Assembly: GCF_010993745.1 (NCBI RefSeq)
Contig: NZ_WOTN01000001.1
Location: 2,917,235-2,981,234, forward strand
Length of the DNA: 64,000 nucleotides
Direction of reading: 5' to 3'
Origin: Fodinicola acaciae
GTDB lineage: Bacteria; Actinomycetota; Actinomycetes; Mycobacteriales; HKI-0501
Shown here piece by piece: positions 7,765 to 15,503 of this stretch. How positions within the stretch are numbered: the first letter of the stretch is position 1; every line of letters starts with the position of its first letter. Both the position numbers and the translations under genes were made by a program. The notes beneath the pieces are model-generated. The model saw only the letters and a program-made list of their open reading frames with translations, was not told the origin of the DNA and made no database searches.

Positions 7765-7803
7765 GTCGCGTGCACCCGACACCGGCCGGGTCGGGCACGC
7801 GAC
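7765..7803. terminator. Hairpin between convergent genes
   Basis: GTCGCGTGC and CCGAC (7765-7780, with a two-base bulge) pair with GTCGGGCACGCGAC (7790-7803). The 14-bp stem follows the SRPBCC operon and faces the end of the convergent methyltransferase gene. There is no U-tract. Confidence 0.6.
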
Positions 7804-7882
7804 GATCGTTGTCCGGCCCGCGGAGTCTCGGACCGTACGGCGAAGGTGGCCAGGGACGACGGTCCCGGAGTCCGGCGGATGA

Positions 7883-8695
7883 TCAAAACCGGAAGCGCAC
7901 GATCCGAGTCGACCGTTTCATGCCCGGCAGCAGGTTCAACACGCGGTACGTGCGGCGTACGTTCGCCGGCGCCTTGGCCATCAGCAGCGGCGAGTCGTTC
8001 ATCGGCGCCTCGTCGACGTATTCCAGCCGCGGGTGCCAGCCGGCCAGCGCGGCGGGATCGTCGAAACCACAGTGAAACCGCGCACCGTAACGACGCAGCG
8101 TGGGGTCCCATTTCGAGGTACGCCAAGCCCACGCCGACACCGTGTCGAACTGGATCTGACCGGTCGGAAACGCGTCGACGACGCCGGTCAGCAGGCGCCG
8201 CAGGTCGGTCTCGGTCAGGTATGGCACCAGTCCCTCGGCGACCATCAGCGCCGGCCGGCCACGCGGGACACGGTCGAGCCAGTCCAGGTCGGTGACGCTG
8301 GAGCCGATCAGTGTGTAGTGCTCGCGCGGCGGAAGGACGCTTTGCCGCAGCTCGATGACCGACGGATAGTCCACGTCATACCAGTCGACCGTGCCGGGAG
8401 GGTCGATCCGATAGACCCTGGCGTCCAGGCCACAGCCGAGGTGCAGCACCACCGCGTCGGCATGACCGGCGAGAAAGGCCCGCGCCCAGTCGTCGTGGGC
8501 CTTCGCGCGTACGACCGCGACGAGACCCAGCTGGCTGGTACCAAACCTGCGTTTGTCGTAGTCGGGGTCGAGGCGGCGCATCGCCTGCTCGGCGTAGGTG
8601 TCGCCGAGGATCGGGTCCGGCAACCGGTTGTCCAGCGCTTTGGCCCTGAGCACGGGGCTGAGCGTCTTCTGCACTCCGACGAGATCGGTGTCCAC
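7883..8695 (-). CDS. Class I SAM methyltransferase, LCM/PKS O-methyltransferase type
   Basis: A 270-residue methyltransferase of the leucine carboxyl methyltransferase-like family (PF04072), whose bacterial members are often annotated as polyketide-linked O-methyltransferases. Visible motifs are AVVLHLGCGLDARVYRID (SAM loop), the acidic WYDVDYPSVIELRQ (ribose-binding D), and LMVAEGLVPYLTETDLRRLL (motif IV). The gene ends convergent to the SRPBCC operon. It is divergent from a GbsR/MarR-type gene with an inverted repeat between them, so that regulator may control it. The substrate is unknown. Confidence 0.88.
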   Translation of the reverse strand: MDTDLVGVQKTLSPVLRAKALDNRLPDPILGDTYAEQAMRRLDPDYDKRRFGTSQLGLVAVVRAKAHDDWARAFLAGHADAVVLHLGCGLDARVYRIDPPGTVDWYDVDYPSVIELRQSVLPPREHYTLIGSSVTDLDWLDRVPRGRPALMVAEGLVPYLTETDLRRLLTGVVDAFPTGQIQFDTVSAWAWRTSKWDPTLRRYGARFHCGFDDPAALAGWHPRLEYVDEAPMNDSPLLMAKAPANVRRTYRVLNLLPGMKRSTRIVRFRF

Positions 8696-8715
8696 ACCGA
8701 CCAGACTACTATGAC

Positions 8716-8732
8716 TTCATGAATTTCGTGAA
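8716..8732. promoter_or_regulatory. Candidate MarR operator, 17-bp inverted repeat
   Basis: TTCATGAATTTCGTGAA is an inverted repeat with one mismatched pair, centred at 8724 in the gap between the divergent methyltransferase and GbsR/MarR-type genes. The surrounding sequence is AT-rich compared with the region, as for a promoter. Confidence 0.6.
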
Positions 8733-8780
8733 ATGTTTGAAGGACGTAAACTGAAGACGACACGGCGAGAGGAGCTTCGG

Positions 8781-9266
8781 GTGACGCGAGCGGACGATGG
8801 CGCCGTCGCCGCCTTCCGGGAACGGTTCGCGCAGATCATGGTCGAGTCCGGCATGCCGCGGATGGCAGCGCGCGTGTACGCCGCGCTGATGGTCACCGAC
8901 TCCGGCGCGCTGTCGGCGGCCGAGCTCGCCGAGCGGCTGGGCGTCGGCGCGCCGGCGATCTCCGGAGCGGTCAAATACCTGGTGCAGGTGCGGCTGGTCG
9001 TACGCGGTCGCGAGCCGGGCAGCCGGCACGACTTCTGCCGGATCCACGAGCACACCTGGAGCCATTTCGTCAGCCAGTCCGATCCGGTGCTGGTGCAGGT
9101 GCAGGCCGGAGCGGCCGACGGCGTCGCAGTGCTGGGCCCGAACTCTCCGGCCGGGCAGCGGCTGGACGAGACCCGCCGGTTCTTTGCCTTTCTCCGCGAG
9201 GAAATCAGCCAGTCGATGGCAAAGTGGCGGCGGCTTCAGGAAACCGAACGCGACGCCGGTCAGTGA
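8781..9266 (+). CDS. GbsR/MarR-type transcriptional regulator
   Basis: A 161-residue winged-helix protein. It reads GMPRMAARVYAALMVTDSGA, then LSAAELAERLGVGAPAISGA (HTH), then YLVQVRLVVRGREPGSR (wing), the arrangement of the GbsR-like MarR branch. The GTG at 8781 is preferred because GAGAGGAG lies seven bases upstream. An in-frame ATG at 8733 would place the start directly against the inverted repeat at 8716-8732. It probably regulates itself and the divergent methyltransferase. Its end overlaps the convergent hydrolase gene by seven bases. Confidence 0.83.
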   Translation: MTRADDGAVAAFRERFAQIMVESGMPRMAARVYAALMVTDSGALSAAELAERLGVGAPAISGAVKYLVQVRLVVRGREPGSRHDFCRIHEHTWSHFVSQSDPVLVQVQAGAADGVAVLGPNSPAGQRLDETRRFFAFLREEISQSMAKWRRLQETERDAGQ

Positions 9267-10078
9267 GACTCCAGCCAGGCCCGCAGCTCGTCCATCAGCG
9301 CTATCGGCGCGTCGAAGTGAATCAGGTGTCCGGCCTCGGCGACAGTGCGCAGCTCGGCGCCGGGGATCAGGGCCTGCAGCCGATGCGCGCGCTCGACCGG
9401 AATCCACGGGTCGTTTTCACCCCACACAACGCGCACTGGGATCGTGATGTCCGGCAGGCGCCGTTCGTTTTCGGCCAGGAACGACTCGTCGTATTCGGCG
9501 ATTTGTTGATAGAACGCGGGTTGGCCTTCGTCTCCGGTCCACGGATCGGACAACGACGAAAGGACGTCGTCGTCCAGATCACGATAGGCCGCGTTGTCGA
9601 CATACGCCCGGACCAGCGCACGATGTACATAGCCGGGAAGCTGTCCGAGCAGCCGCGGATTCTCCTGTACGAACCGAAAGAACGGCGAACCGCTTGGCGG
9701 GATCGCGACAACGTCCACCAGCATCAGCGACGCGAAGTCGACACCGTGGACAAGGTGAGTGCGCAGCGAGACCGCTCCGCCGAAATCGTGCGCCACGACG
9801 TGCGGTGGCTCCTCCAGCTGCCAATGTTCCAACAACGCGGCGAAAGCCTCGGCCTGCGCGCCGAAGTCGGTCGGCTGGTCCGGTCGCTTCGACGACCGTC
9901 CATAACCTGGCATGTCCCAGAGATGGACGGTGTGGTCGCGGCTCAGCGCTTCGGCGAACGGTTTCCACAGCTGGCTGGAAAACGGCGTGCCGTGGCAGAA
10001 CACCACGGCGGGACCGGATCCGGCCGTGGTCCAGGCGACACGTCGTCCTCGCCAATGGAAGTCACGGTCGAGGTCCAT
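9260..10078 (-). CDS. Alpha/beta-fold hydrolase (haloalkane dehalogenase-like)
   Basis: A 272-residue alpha/beta hydrolase. VVFCHGTPFSSQLWKPF gives the oxyanion HG motif. The nucleophile elbow reads VVAHDFGGAV, with Asp in place of Ser as in haloalkane dehalogenases and epoxide hydrolases. The C-terminal GHLIHFDAP carries the catalytic His, and GENDPWIP is the usual strand-8 motif. The start ATG at 10078 overlaps the stop of the upstream SnoaL gene (TGATG), so the genes are coupled. Longer in-frame starts exist but run through the SnoaL gene. The substrate is unknown. Confidence 0.88.
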   Translation of the reverse strand: MDLDRDFHWRGRRVAWTTAGSGPAVVFCHGTPFSSQLWKPFAEALSRDHTVHLWDMPGYGRSSKRPDQPTDFGAQAEAFAALLEHWQLEEPPHVVAHDFGGAVSLRTHLVHGVDFASLMLVDVVAIPPSGSPFFRFVQENPRLLGQLPGYVHRALVRAYVDNAAYRDLDDDVLSSLSDPWTGDEGQPAFYQQIAEYDESFLAENERRLPDITIPVRVVWGENDPWIPVERAHRLQALIPGAELRTVAEAGHLIHFDAPIALMDELRAWLESH

Positions 10079-10476
10079 CACGTCTGCGAACCCTGGTCGT
10101 ACGCGTCGAGAGCCGGCGTGAGTTGCGTCGAGGCGCACAGCCATTTGTCGCCACGCCGTACGAACACGTCGGTCGTCCATTCGTCCGCGTCGAACCGCTG
10201 ACCGGCGAAGCTCGCGGTGCTGACCACCCGCACGCTGAACACCGCCGCGTCGCCGTACACAGCCACTCGCGGCCGTCCGGTCGAGGCCATCCTCAGATGG
10301 CGCAGGGTGCCGGACCTGATGTTTGCCAGGAACTGCTCGGCAGAGGTGATGCCATGCTCGGTCACCAGGGCCCAGTCGTCGGTCATGAAGGCGGCGATGC
10401 GGTCGGCGTCGTTGGCGACCATCGCCTCGTTCCAGTCGTCCTCGATCGCCTCGAACGCGGCCGGATCCACAGTCAT
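10078..10476 (-). CDS. SnoaL/DUF4440-like NTF2-fold protein
   Basis: A 132-residue protein of the NTF2-like superfamily. It begins FEAIEDDWNEAMVANDADRI, the N-terminal helix pair of DUF4440/SnoaL-like proteins, and ends with RRGDKWLCASTQLTPA, the usual last strand. AAGGTGAG lies upstream of the ATG. The gene is first in a two-gene operon with the alpha/beta hydrolase. A role as a small isomerase, cyclase or ligand-binding partner of the hydrolase is possible but not shown. Confidence 0.82.
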   Translation of the reverse strand: MTVDPAAFEAIEDDWNEAMVANDADRIAAFMTDDWALVTEHGITSAEQFLANIRSGTLRHLRMASTGRPRVAVYGDAAVFSVRVVSTASFAGQRFDADEWTTDVFVRRGDKWLCASTQLTPALDAYDQGSQT

Positions 10477-10520
10477 AGGTCTCACCTTCTCACGAAAACC
10501 GGGCGGGCGTGCTCGGTGAC

Positions 10521-10539
10521 GATACGCAGAAGTGCGTAC
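10521..10539 (+). promoter_or_regulatory. Inverted repeat before the SMI1 gene, duplicated at 11152
   Basis: GATACGCAGAAGTGCGTAC contains TACGC-N6-GCGTA. The same 19-mer with one change occurs at 11152-11170, ahead of the CPBP gene. The first copy sits where a -35 region would be for a leaderless transcript starting near the GTG at 10558. TTATCG at 10545-10550 could be the -10. Confidence 0.5.
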
Positions 10540-10557
10540 CCGCGTTATCGTCCAGGT

Positions 10558-11160
10558 GTGCGCGAGACCAGCGGTGGATGGGATATCGACCACGTGAAGG
10601 CAAAACTCGCCGCGATGGCAGCGGCGGATCCGGCGCGCGAACGCTTCGGGGCCGCCAGCCATCGTTATCGGCTGAACGCACCGGTCGCCGCCGCCGAAAT
10701 CGGCGTTTTCGAGCGCCTCCACGACATCCGGCTGCCGACGGCATACCGGACTTTCCTGACCAGCCTCGGGAGTGGCGGCGCCGGTCCCTATTACGGCATG
10801 ATCGACTGGGCGGAGGTTGCCGCACCTGGCGGCCAACCGTACACACCGGGGTTTCTCGCGACTCCGTTCCCGCACACCGGATTCTGGAATCCGAACACCG
10901 ACGCGGCAAACCTGGTGCCGGACGAGGAATACTGGCACGACCGCTGGATCACCGGGTCCGTCGCCATCGTCCACTTCGGCTGCGGCGCATACGTGCGGCT
11001 GGCGGTCTGCGGTCGGTCCGCCGGCCAGGTGTGGTTCGACGACCGGGTCAGCGATGGCGGACTGCGGCCCGGCCCCGACTTTCGCGACTGGTATTTGTCC
11101 TGGTTGGACGAAACTCCGGAGTTCTCAAGCGCTTTCGGCTTCGGCGCGGCGGATACGTAG
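10558..11160 (+). CDS. SMI1/KNR4-like (SUKH) domain protein
   Basis: About 200 residues with the SUKH-type core: AEIGVFERLHDIRLPTAYRT followed by FLTSLGSGGAGPYYGMIDW. Later come ITGSVAIVHFGCGAYVRLAV and GQVWFDDRVSDGGLRP, typical of SMI1/KNR4 proteins. In bacteria this fold is common among immunity proteins to nuclease toxins and among housekeeping solo proteins; no toxin gene is adjacent. The GTG at 10558 is taken as start although no Shine-Dalgarno is visible, which fits a leaderless message. A second GTG at 10594 is possible. Confidence 0.8.
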   Translation: MRETSGGWDIDHVKAKLAAMAAADPARERFGAASHRYRLNAPVAAAEIGVFERLHDIRLPTAYRTFLTSLGSGGAGPYYGMIDWAEVAAPGGQPYTPGFLATPFPHTGFWNPNTDAANLVPDEEYWHDRWITGSVAIVHFGCGAYVRLAVCGRSAGQVWFDDRVSDGGLRPGPDFRDWYLSWLDETPEFSSAFGFGAADT

Positions 11161-11170
11161 AAGTGCGTAC
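11152..11170 (+). promoter_or_regulatory. Second copy of the 19-bp inverted repeat
   Basis: GATACGTAGAAGTGCGTAC differs by one base from the site at 10521-10539. It overlaps the stop codon of the SMI1 gene and lies 70 bp before the CPBP start, so one factor could act on both genes. Confidence 0.5.
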
Positions 11171-11239
11171 GTCACGACGAAAAGCTCGCTGAGGAAGGTA
11201 GATTCGCCGGCACATCACGGTGAGAGAAGAGATCCTCAG

Positions 11240-12025
11240 TTGTCCAAGGTAAATCCCGCCCTGGCCGCTCGACTGGTCGCCCGGAAATCGGCGTTTTGGC
11301 CAGGCACAGTCGTTTTCGTGGTCGTCACCTGGATCGGCTCGGCCGGCCTCGTGATCGCGCAACCGCTCCTCGGCCTGTCCCCCGACCTGCTCACGCTGGC
11401 ACAGTTTGGCCCCACCATTGGGATGCTCGCCGCGGTCGGTCTGGCGGCCGCGCTGCGGCGACCGTCGACGCTCACGCCGGCCACGGTCTCGCTCACGACC
11501 GTGGCCCGCCGAATCGTCGTCGGCGCGGCCATTCTCACGCTGTTGTTCTTCGGTTACGTGGAAGTGGCGACCGCCATCGGTCATCCGGTCAGGGTGCCCA
11601 ACATCACCGCGTTTGGCCTCCTGGCGGTTCTTCAGCTCGCCGGCGCGTGTGGTGAGGAGCTTGGCTGGCGATCGTTTCTGCAGCGGCATCTGCGCGTACG
11701 CTGGCCGACTCTGGTTTCGAGCGTGGTGGTCGGCGTGCTCTGGGGCAGCTGGCACGTCCAGTACTACCGCTTCGGATTCGCTTTCCTGGCCACGTTCGTG
11801 GTGACCACGGTCGCCGTTTCGGTGATATTCGGCGTACTCACCGAAGGCAGCGGCTGGTGGTCACTGCCGATCGCCGGCATCCTCCACTGGCTGCTCAACC
11901 TGGGGATCCTGCTGTTCGCCGACTTCCAGCACGGCGGCCAGCCGACGGTGACGGTCCTCGCCGTCGTCAGCGTCGTCGCCGCCGCGATCACGGCGACGGT
12001 CGCGCACTATCGCCGCGCCGATTAG
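11240..12025 (+). CDS. CPBP-family intramembrane glutamic endopeptidase
   Basis: A 261-residue membrane protein of the CAAX/Abi (Rce1-like) family with about seven hydrophobic segments. The three catalytic motifs are present: ACGEELGWRSFLQRHL (EExxxR), LWGSWHVQYY (His), and AGILHWLLNLGI (HxxxN). The TTG at 11240 is preferred, with GAGAAGAG about seven bases upstream. Bacterial members process or retain peptides at the membrane, and some act in bacteriocin self-immunity; the substrate here is unknown. It follows the SMI1-like gene and shares its upstream 19-bp motif. Confidence 0.88.
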   Translation: MSKVNPALAARLVARKSAFWPGTVVFVVVTWIGSAGLVIAQPLLGLSPDLLTLAQFGPTIGMLAAVGLAAALRRPSTLTPATVSLTTVARRIVVGAAILTLLFFGYVEVATAIGHPVRVPNITAFGLLAVLQLAGACGEELGWRSFLQRHLRVRWPTLVSSVVVGVLWGSWHVQYYRFGFAFLATFVVTTVAVSVIFGVLTEGSGWWSLPIAGILHWLLNLGILLFADFQHGGQPTVTVLAVVSVVAAAITATVAHYRRAD

Positions 12026-12053
12026 CCGCCGGTCAGCCGGGTATGCCTGGCTC

Positions 12054-12335
12054 ATGCGAGGCCGAAAACGCAGCAGAGCCGAATACCAGCGTGGCCTGCC
12101 GGACTATCACGACCCGACCGCCGGCATCGGCGGCGCTCCGCCCGCGTACAGCGCGCTGACGCTGCGCATTTGGCTCGCCAGCTTTGGCTTGGTGGTCTGC
12201 CTCGGCGGCGGCATCGCGGCCGTCGTGCTGCACGTCCCTGCCTGGATCGCCATCGTTCTGTTCGTTTTCGCAGCCATCGCGCTGGTCGACCTCGGCTGGG
12301 TCGTCCACCGCAAACTTCGCGGCGAGCCGCACTGA
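12054..12335 (+). CDS. Small two-helix membrane protein, DUF6343-like
   Basis: A 93-residue protein with a basic N-terminus (GRKRSRAEYQRGLPDYHDP) and two hydrophobic helices (about 38-58 and 63-83), ending VVHRKLRGEPH. The segment GAPPAYSALTLRIWLASFGL resembles the actinobacterial DUF6343 family, which has no known function. The gene abuts the convergent TetR gene with no intervening bases. Membrane placement is well supported; the family name is a recognition from memory. Confidence 0.7.
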   Translation: MRGRKRSRAEYQRGLPDYHDPTAGIGGAPPAYSALTLRIWLASFGLVVCLGGGIAAVVLHVPAWIAIVLFVFAAIALVDLGWVVHRKLRGEPH

Positions 12336-12932
12336 TCAGGGCCTGAGCGCCGGCAGCACGACCTGGTCGACGATGTCCTCGATGTCCTTTGTGGACAGAC
12401 GCAGGCCCTGGAGAAGCACGTTCTGCACGACGATGGACGGTCCGGCCTGCACGACGAACGGCGTGGCGGCACCTGGCCGGATCTCTCCCCGGCTCGCGGC
12501 TCGCTCCAGGATGGCGTGCACCGCGCGCAGCCGCGGTGCGATGATTTTCTCGCGTACAGCGGCATGCAGCGTCGTCGAGCGGGTCAGGTCGGTGAGGATG
12601 GACGCAAGCGCGCGCCCGACCGGGCCAGCCAGCGCCTGCGCCATCTTGTCCAGCACGCCGACCAGCTCGGCGCGGATGTCGCCGTCGTCCGCCGGCGTCG
12701 GCAGGTCCGGCAACGCGTTCTGGATCGCAGCGAGGATCAACTCGTCGAGCGACGACCACCGGCGATAGAGCGACGACCTGCTCGTACGCGCGCGTGCGGC
12801 GACTTTTTCCAGCGTGAGGCCACCATGACCGGCCTCCGCCAACTCCTCGAACACCGCGGCGTGGATCGCGGCTTCCAGGCTGGTGCCACGACGCCGTTGC
12901 GTGGTCAGCTCGGTCGGTCTCACCGTCACCAT
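12336..12932 (-). CDS. TetR/AcrR-family regulator
   Basis: A 198-residue TetR protein: N-terminal AAIHAAVFEELAEAGHGGLT, then EKVAARARTSRSSLYRRWSS (recognition helix) and LDELILAAIQNALPD. The C-terminal ligand domain with QAGPSIVVQNVLLQGLRLST resembles the TetR_C_11/AcrR C-terminal type. It is divergent from a SAM methyltransferase, with an inverted repeat between, so self-regulation and control of that gene are likely. The effector is unknown. Confidence 0.9.
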   Translation of the reverse strand: MVTVRPTELTTQRRRGTSLEAAIHAAVFEELAEAGHGGLTLEKVAARARTSRSSLYRRWSSLDELILAAIQNALPDLPTPADDGDIRAELVGVLDKMAQALAGPVGRALASILTDLTRSTTLHAAVREKIIAPRLRAVHAILERAASRGEIRPGAATPFVVQAGPSIVVQNVLLQGLRLSTKDIEDIVDQVVLPALRP

Positions 12933-12948
12933 CCCGGATCGCTCGTAC

Positions 12949-12964
12949 GGTACACTTGTGTATC
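12949..12964. promoter_or_regulatory. Candidate TetR operator
   Basis: GGTACACTTGTGTATC is an inverted repeat (TACAC-TT-GTGTA with one further G-C pair) in the 87-bp gap between the divergent TetR and methyltransferase genes, 17 bp from the TetR start. Confidence 0.55.
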
Positions 12965-13019
12965 TTATCGCATCGTCCTAGGCTCGCTTAAGAGACGATC
13001 TCGACTCTAGGAGCCACCT

Positions 13020-13745
13020 ATGACCGACAACGGCAAAGTCCTCCTCCGCGACCTGGATTTCGACGCGTTCTATCGCGGTGACTCACCTGTCCAAGGCGTC
13101 GCCGGATTCGCGGTCATGCCGTGGGACATCGGCGGTCCGCAGCCGGCACTGGTCGAGACCGAGGCGGCCGGACAGATCAGCGGCGAGGTGCTCGACGCCG
13201 GCTGCGGCCTCGGCGAAAACTCGCTTTTCCTCGCTTCCAAGGGATATCGCGTGACCGGCGTCGACGGCGCGGCGGAGGTGGTGGCGCGAAACCAGGAGAA
13301 AGCGGCCGAGCGCGGCCTCAACGTACGCTTCGCGGTCGCCGACGCCACGCGGCTGGACGGTTACGATGGACAGTTTGGCACGGTGATCGACAGCGCGCTC
13401 TATCACTGCCTCGCGGTCGAGCAGCGCCACGACTATGTCGCCGCGTTGCACCGCGCGACCGTGCCTGGCGCGCGGCTGCACATCTTCTGCTTCACCGAAG
13501 AAGGAATCGGCGGCCTGCCGCTGGACATGGCCGTCACGGAGGAAAATCTGCGTACGACGGTCGGCAAGCACTGGACGATCGACTCATTGCGCCGCGAGCA
13601 TTACACCGTCGCGTTCACGCCGGAGCAGTTTGCCGGGCTCCTCAACGACATGTTTCCGGACTTCGGCGGCGCGACCGAGCCGGTGACCGACGACCAGGGC
13701 CGGCTGCGCATTCCGATCTGGCACCTGACCGCTACGCGCGGATAG
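13020..13745 (+). CDS. Class I SAM-dependent methyltransferase
   Basis: A 241-residue methyltransferase. EVLDAGCGLGENSLFLASKG is motif I, GVDGAAEVVARNQEKA the ribose-binding region, and VRFAVADATRL motif II. It starts FDAFYRGDSPVQGVAGFAVM and carries PWDIGGPQPALV, a pattern seen in methyltransferases near thiopurine or tellurite-type enzymes. The substrate cannot be told. It is opposite a TetR gene and ends 11 bases from the convergent Hsp18-regulator-type gene. Confidence 0.87.
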   Translation: MTDNGKVLLRDLDFDAFYRGDSPVQGVAGFAVMPWDIGGPQPALVETEAAGQISGEVLDAGCGLGENSLFLASKGYRVTGVDGAAEVVARNQEKAAERGLNVRFAVADATRLDGYDGQFGTVIDSALYHCLAVEQRHDYVAALHRATVPGARLHIFCFTEEGIGGLPLDMAVTEENLRTTVGKHWTIDSLRREHYTVAFTPEQFAGLLNDMFPDFGGATEPVTDDQGRLRIPIWHLTATRG

Positions 13746-13756
13746 CGGAGCGACCT

Positions 13757-14314
13757 CTAACGAGAAGAGTCCCTACGGGCCTGCGTGTCGCGGCGGATTT
13801 GGTGCGTACGCTCGGAGATCTCGTCGATCTGCCTGGCCAGGTCGGGATGCGAGGCGCCGAGCTGCGCCCGCGCGGCTGCCAGTGGATGCAGCAAAGTCGT
13901 GGGGTCGTCGTCGCCGAGCGCATGTGACACGCTCAGCACCCCGGCGGCGCCGACCTGGCCGGCCAGCGTCCGCAGCTGTGCCGCGTTTTCCCGGGCCCAC
14001 GCCGAAACCGCGCGATCTCCGGCGCGCAGGTCGCGCTGCGCGACGACCCGCTGTTCGCCGGTGTCACCGGCGCCGGGCCGCAACCGCAGATAGCGGCGCT
14101 CGGCGGCCTGCCGGCTGGCCACCCCCAACGCCGGCGCGAGGTCGGCCCAGCTGGTCCCGAGCTCACGCGCGGCGGCGATCAGGTGCGGCTCCCACTCGGC
14201 CAACTGGCTGCGTAACCGCCGCAGCAGCACCAAAGCCGACAGCACCTGCTCCGCGCTGAGCCGCTCGGCCCGCGTCGCGGCGATGGTCCGTACGCGTTCG
14301 AAGTCGCCTTCCAT
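13757..14314 (-). CDS. Hsp18-linked HTH regulator
   Basis: A 185-residue protein containing ERLSAEQVLSALVLLRRLRS, then ELGTSWADLAPALGVASRQA (a probable HTH) and ERRYLRLRP. Proteins of this type occur next to hsp20 genes in actinobacteria and are commonly named HSP18 transcriptional regulators. I recognise it from that pattern rather than from a solved function. The ATG at 14314 has GGAAGG nine bases upstream; an ATG at 14323 directly abuts the same site. It is divergent from hsp20, so heat-shock control of the pair is the likely role. Confidence 0.72.
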   Translation of the reverse strand: MEGDFERVRTIAATRAERLSAEQVLSALVLLRRLRSQLAEWEPHLIAAARELGTSWADLAPALGVASRQAAERRYLRLRPGAGDTGEQRVVAQRDLRAGDRAVSAWARENAAQLRTLAGQVGAAGVLSVSHALGDDDPTTLLHPLAAARAQLGASHPDLARQIDEISERTHQIRRDTQARRDSSR

Positions 14315-14341
14315 TGATGTCATCCTTCCGGCGACACTGCA

Positions 14342-14393
14342 CTTGTCAGCGATCCGATGACATGTTACAACGGAGTCACAGCGCATTGACAAG
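14342..14393. promoter_or_regulatory. TTGTCA-type inverted sites between hsp20 and its regulator
   Basis: CTTGTCA (14342-14348) is matched by TGACATG (14358) and by TGACAAG (14387-14393) in inverted orientation. The 97-bp divergent gap is AT-richer than its surroundings. The sites differ from the HAIR element CTTGAGT-N7-ACTCAAG. Binding by the divergent regulator is an inference. Confidence 0.45.
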
Positions 14394-14420
14394 CCGAAGA
14401 ACGAAAGAGGAGGTGGCCCC

Positions 14421-14852
14421 ATGTTGATGCGCACCGATCCGTTCCGCGAGCTCGACCGACTGACACAGCAGGTCCTTGGCACGTCAGGCACGTGGTCGCG
14501 GCCCAACGCCATGCCGATGGACGCTTACCGTTCCGGCGAGGAGTTCGTGGTCGCGTTCGACCTTCCCGGTGTCGCGCCGGACGCGATCGAGCTCAACGTC
14601 GAGCGCAACGTGCTCACCGTCAAGGCCGAGCGTCGGCCGGCACCGGTCGGCGACAACGTCGAGATGCAGGTCGCCGAGCGGCCGCTCGGCGTGTTCTCCC
14701 GGCAGCTGTTCCTCGGCGAGACGCTGGACACCGACAACATCCAGGCGCATTACGACGCCGGCGTGCTGACGCTGCGCATCCCGGTCGCGGAAAAGGCAAA
14801 ACCGCGCAAGATCGCGATCAGCCACGGCACCGCGAAACAGATCGACGCCTGA
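14421..14852 (+). CDS. Hsp20/alpha-crystallin small heat-shock protein
   Basis: A 143-residue small heat-shock chaperone. The N-terminus [20 protein letters not shown] is typical of actinobacterial Hsp18. The alpha-crystallin domain follows, with [20 protein letters not shown] and [11 protein letters not shown]. The C-terminal signature is [20 protein letters not shown], with the conserved GVL and a C-terminal I-x-V-like anchor. A strong GAGGAGG precedes the ATG. It holds unfolding proteins in a refoldable state. It probably heads an operon with the small zinc-ribbon gene downstream. Confidence 0.95.
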   Translation: MLMRTDPFRELDRLTQQVLGTSGTWSRPNAMPMDAYRSGEEFVVAFDLPGVAPDAIELNVERNVLTVKAERRPAPVGDNVEMQVAERPLGVFSRQLFLGETLDTDNIQAHYDAGVLTLRIPVAEKAKPRKIAISHGTAKQIDA

Positions 14853-14864
14853 CGGAGGTCATCG

Positions 14865-15068
14865 GTGGCCAGCCGGATTTCCCAGATTCCCGGGGATCTC
14901 CCGTTCCACATCCTGGAATGTGACGGCTGCGGCTCGGCGTACGAGTGCTTCGACGCGACCGGCTATGACCTGGACGCGCTCGTCGCGTCGGCGCGCGAGG
15001 CCGGCTGGACGACGCAGCCGCACCATCACTGTCCACGCTGCGCCGCCAGCGAGCTGGTCGCGGCGTAA
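14865..15068 (+). CDS. Small CxxC zinc-ribbon-like protein
   Basis: A 67-residue protein starting at GTG 14865, 12 bases after hsp20. It has two CxxC pairs, CDGCGS (about 19-22) and CPRCAA (about 58-61), with HHH just before the second, which suggests a zinc ribbon. Codon use is normal for the genome. No family is recognised. Its place between hsp20 and a STAS gene suggests a stress role, but this is only context. Confidence 0.65.
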   Translation: MASRISQIPGDLPFHILECDGCGSAYECFDATGYDLDALVASAREAGWTTQPHHHCPRCAASELVAA

Positions 15069-15089
15069 CCGTACGAGGAGGGTCGAAGG

Positions 15090-15452
15090 ATGATCGGCCG
15101 CGATCCGGTGCCAGACGCCGCGTTCAACGTACGAGTCCACCGGCTCGACGACGCGGTCCTTCTGTCGGTCGTCGGTGAGGTCGACATGCTCACCGCACCG
15201 ACCCTGGCCGACCACATCGATCAGGTCGACGCCGGTGTCGCGGTCGTCGTCCTCGACCTCAGCCTCGTCGCGTTCTTCTCCTCCACCGCCATCGCCGCGC
15301 TCATCGACGGCCAGCGGCGGCTCGCCGAGAAAGGCATCGGCCTGCGCGTGGTGCCGTCGACGGTCGTACGCCGCGCGCTTGAGATCGTTGGTCTCGGCGA
15401 CACCGTCCCGATGTACGACGAGGCGACACACGCGCTCGCCGCGGCCAACTGA
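15090..15452 (+). CDS. STAS-domain anti-sigma factor antagonist
   Basis: A 120-residue single STAS domain. It contains VLLSVVGEVDMLTAPTLADH, then VVVLDLSLVAFFSSTAIAAL around the phosphoacceptor helix start (FFSSTA, with Ser in the conserved place), and GIGLRVVPSTVVRRALEIVG. Such proteins bind anti-sigma kinases in partner-switching control of stress sigma factors. No anti-sigma or sigma gene is adjacent. A ribosome site GAGGAG is seen upstream of the ATG. It completes the stress-related set that starts with hsp20. Confidence 0.9.
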   Translation: MIGRDPVPDAAFNVRVHRLDDAVLLSVVGEVDMLTAPTLADHIDQVDAGVAVVVLDLSLVAFFSSTAIAALIDGQRRLAEKGIGLRVVPSTVVRRALEIVGLGDTVPMYDEATHALAAAN

Positions 15453-15503
15453 CCGCCTTTACTGTGTGTCCATGCCGAGAACGCACGTCCGGACCGGACA
15501 CCA

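Noticed and set aside
10558-12025. A toxin-immunity pair from SMI1 and CPBP genes
   Set aside because: No toxin gene adjoins them, so the immunity reading stays a possibility and is not annotated as such.
13757-14420. HspR/HAIR-type heat-shock control
   Set aside because: The inverted sites TTGTCA/TGACAA do not match the HAIR consensus and the regulator is not of the MerR type.
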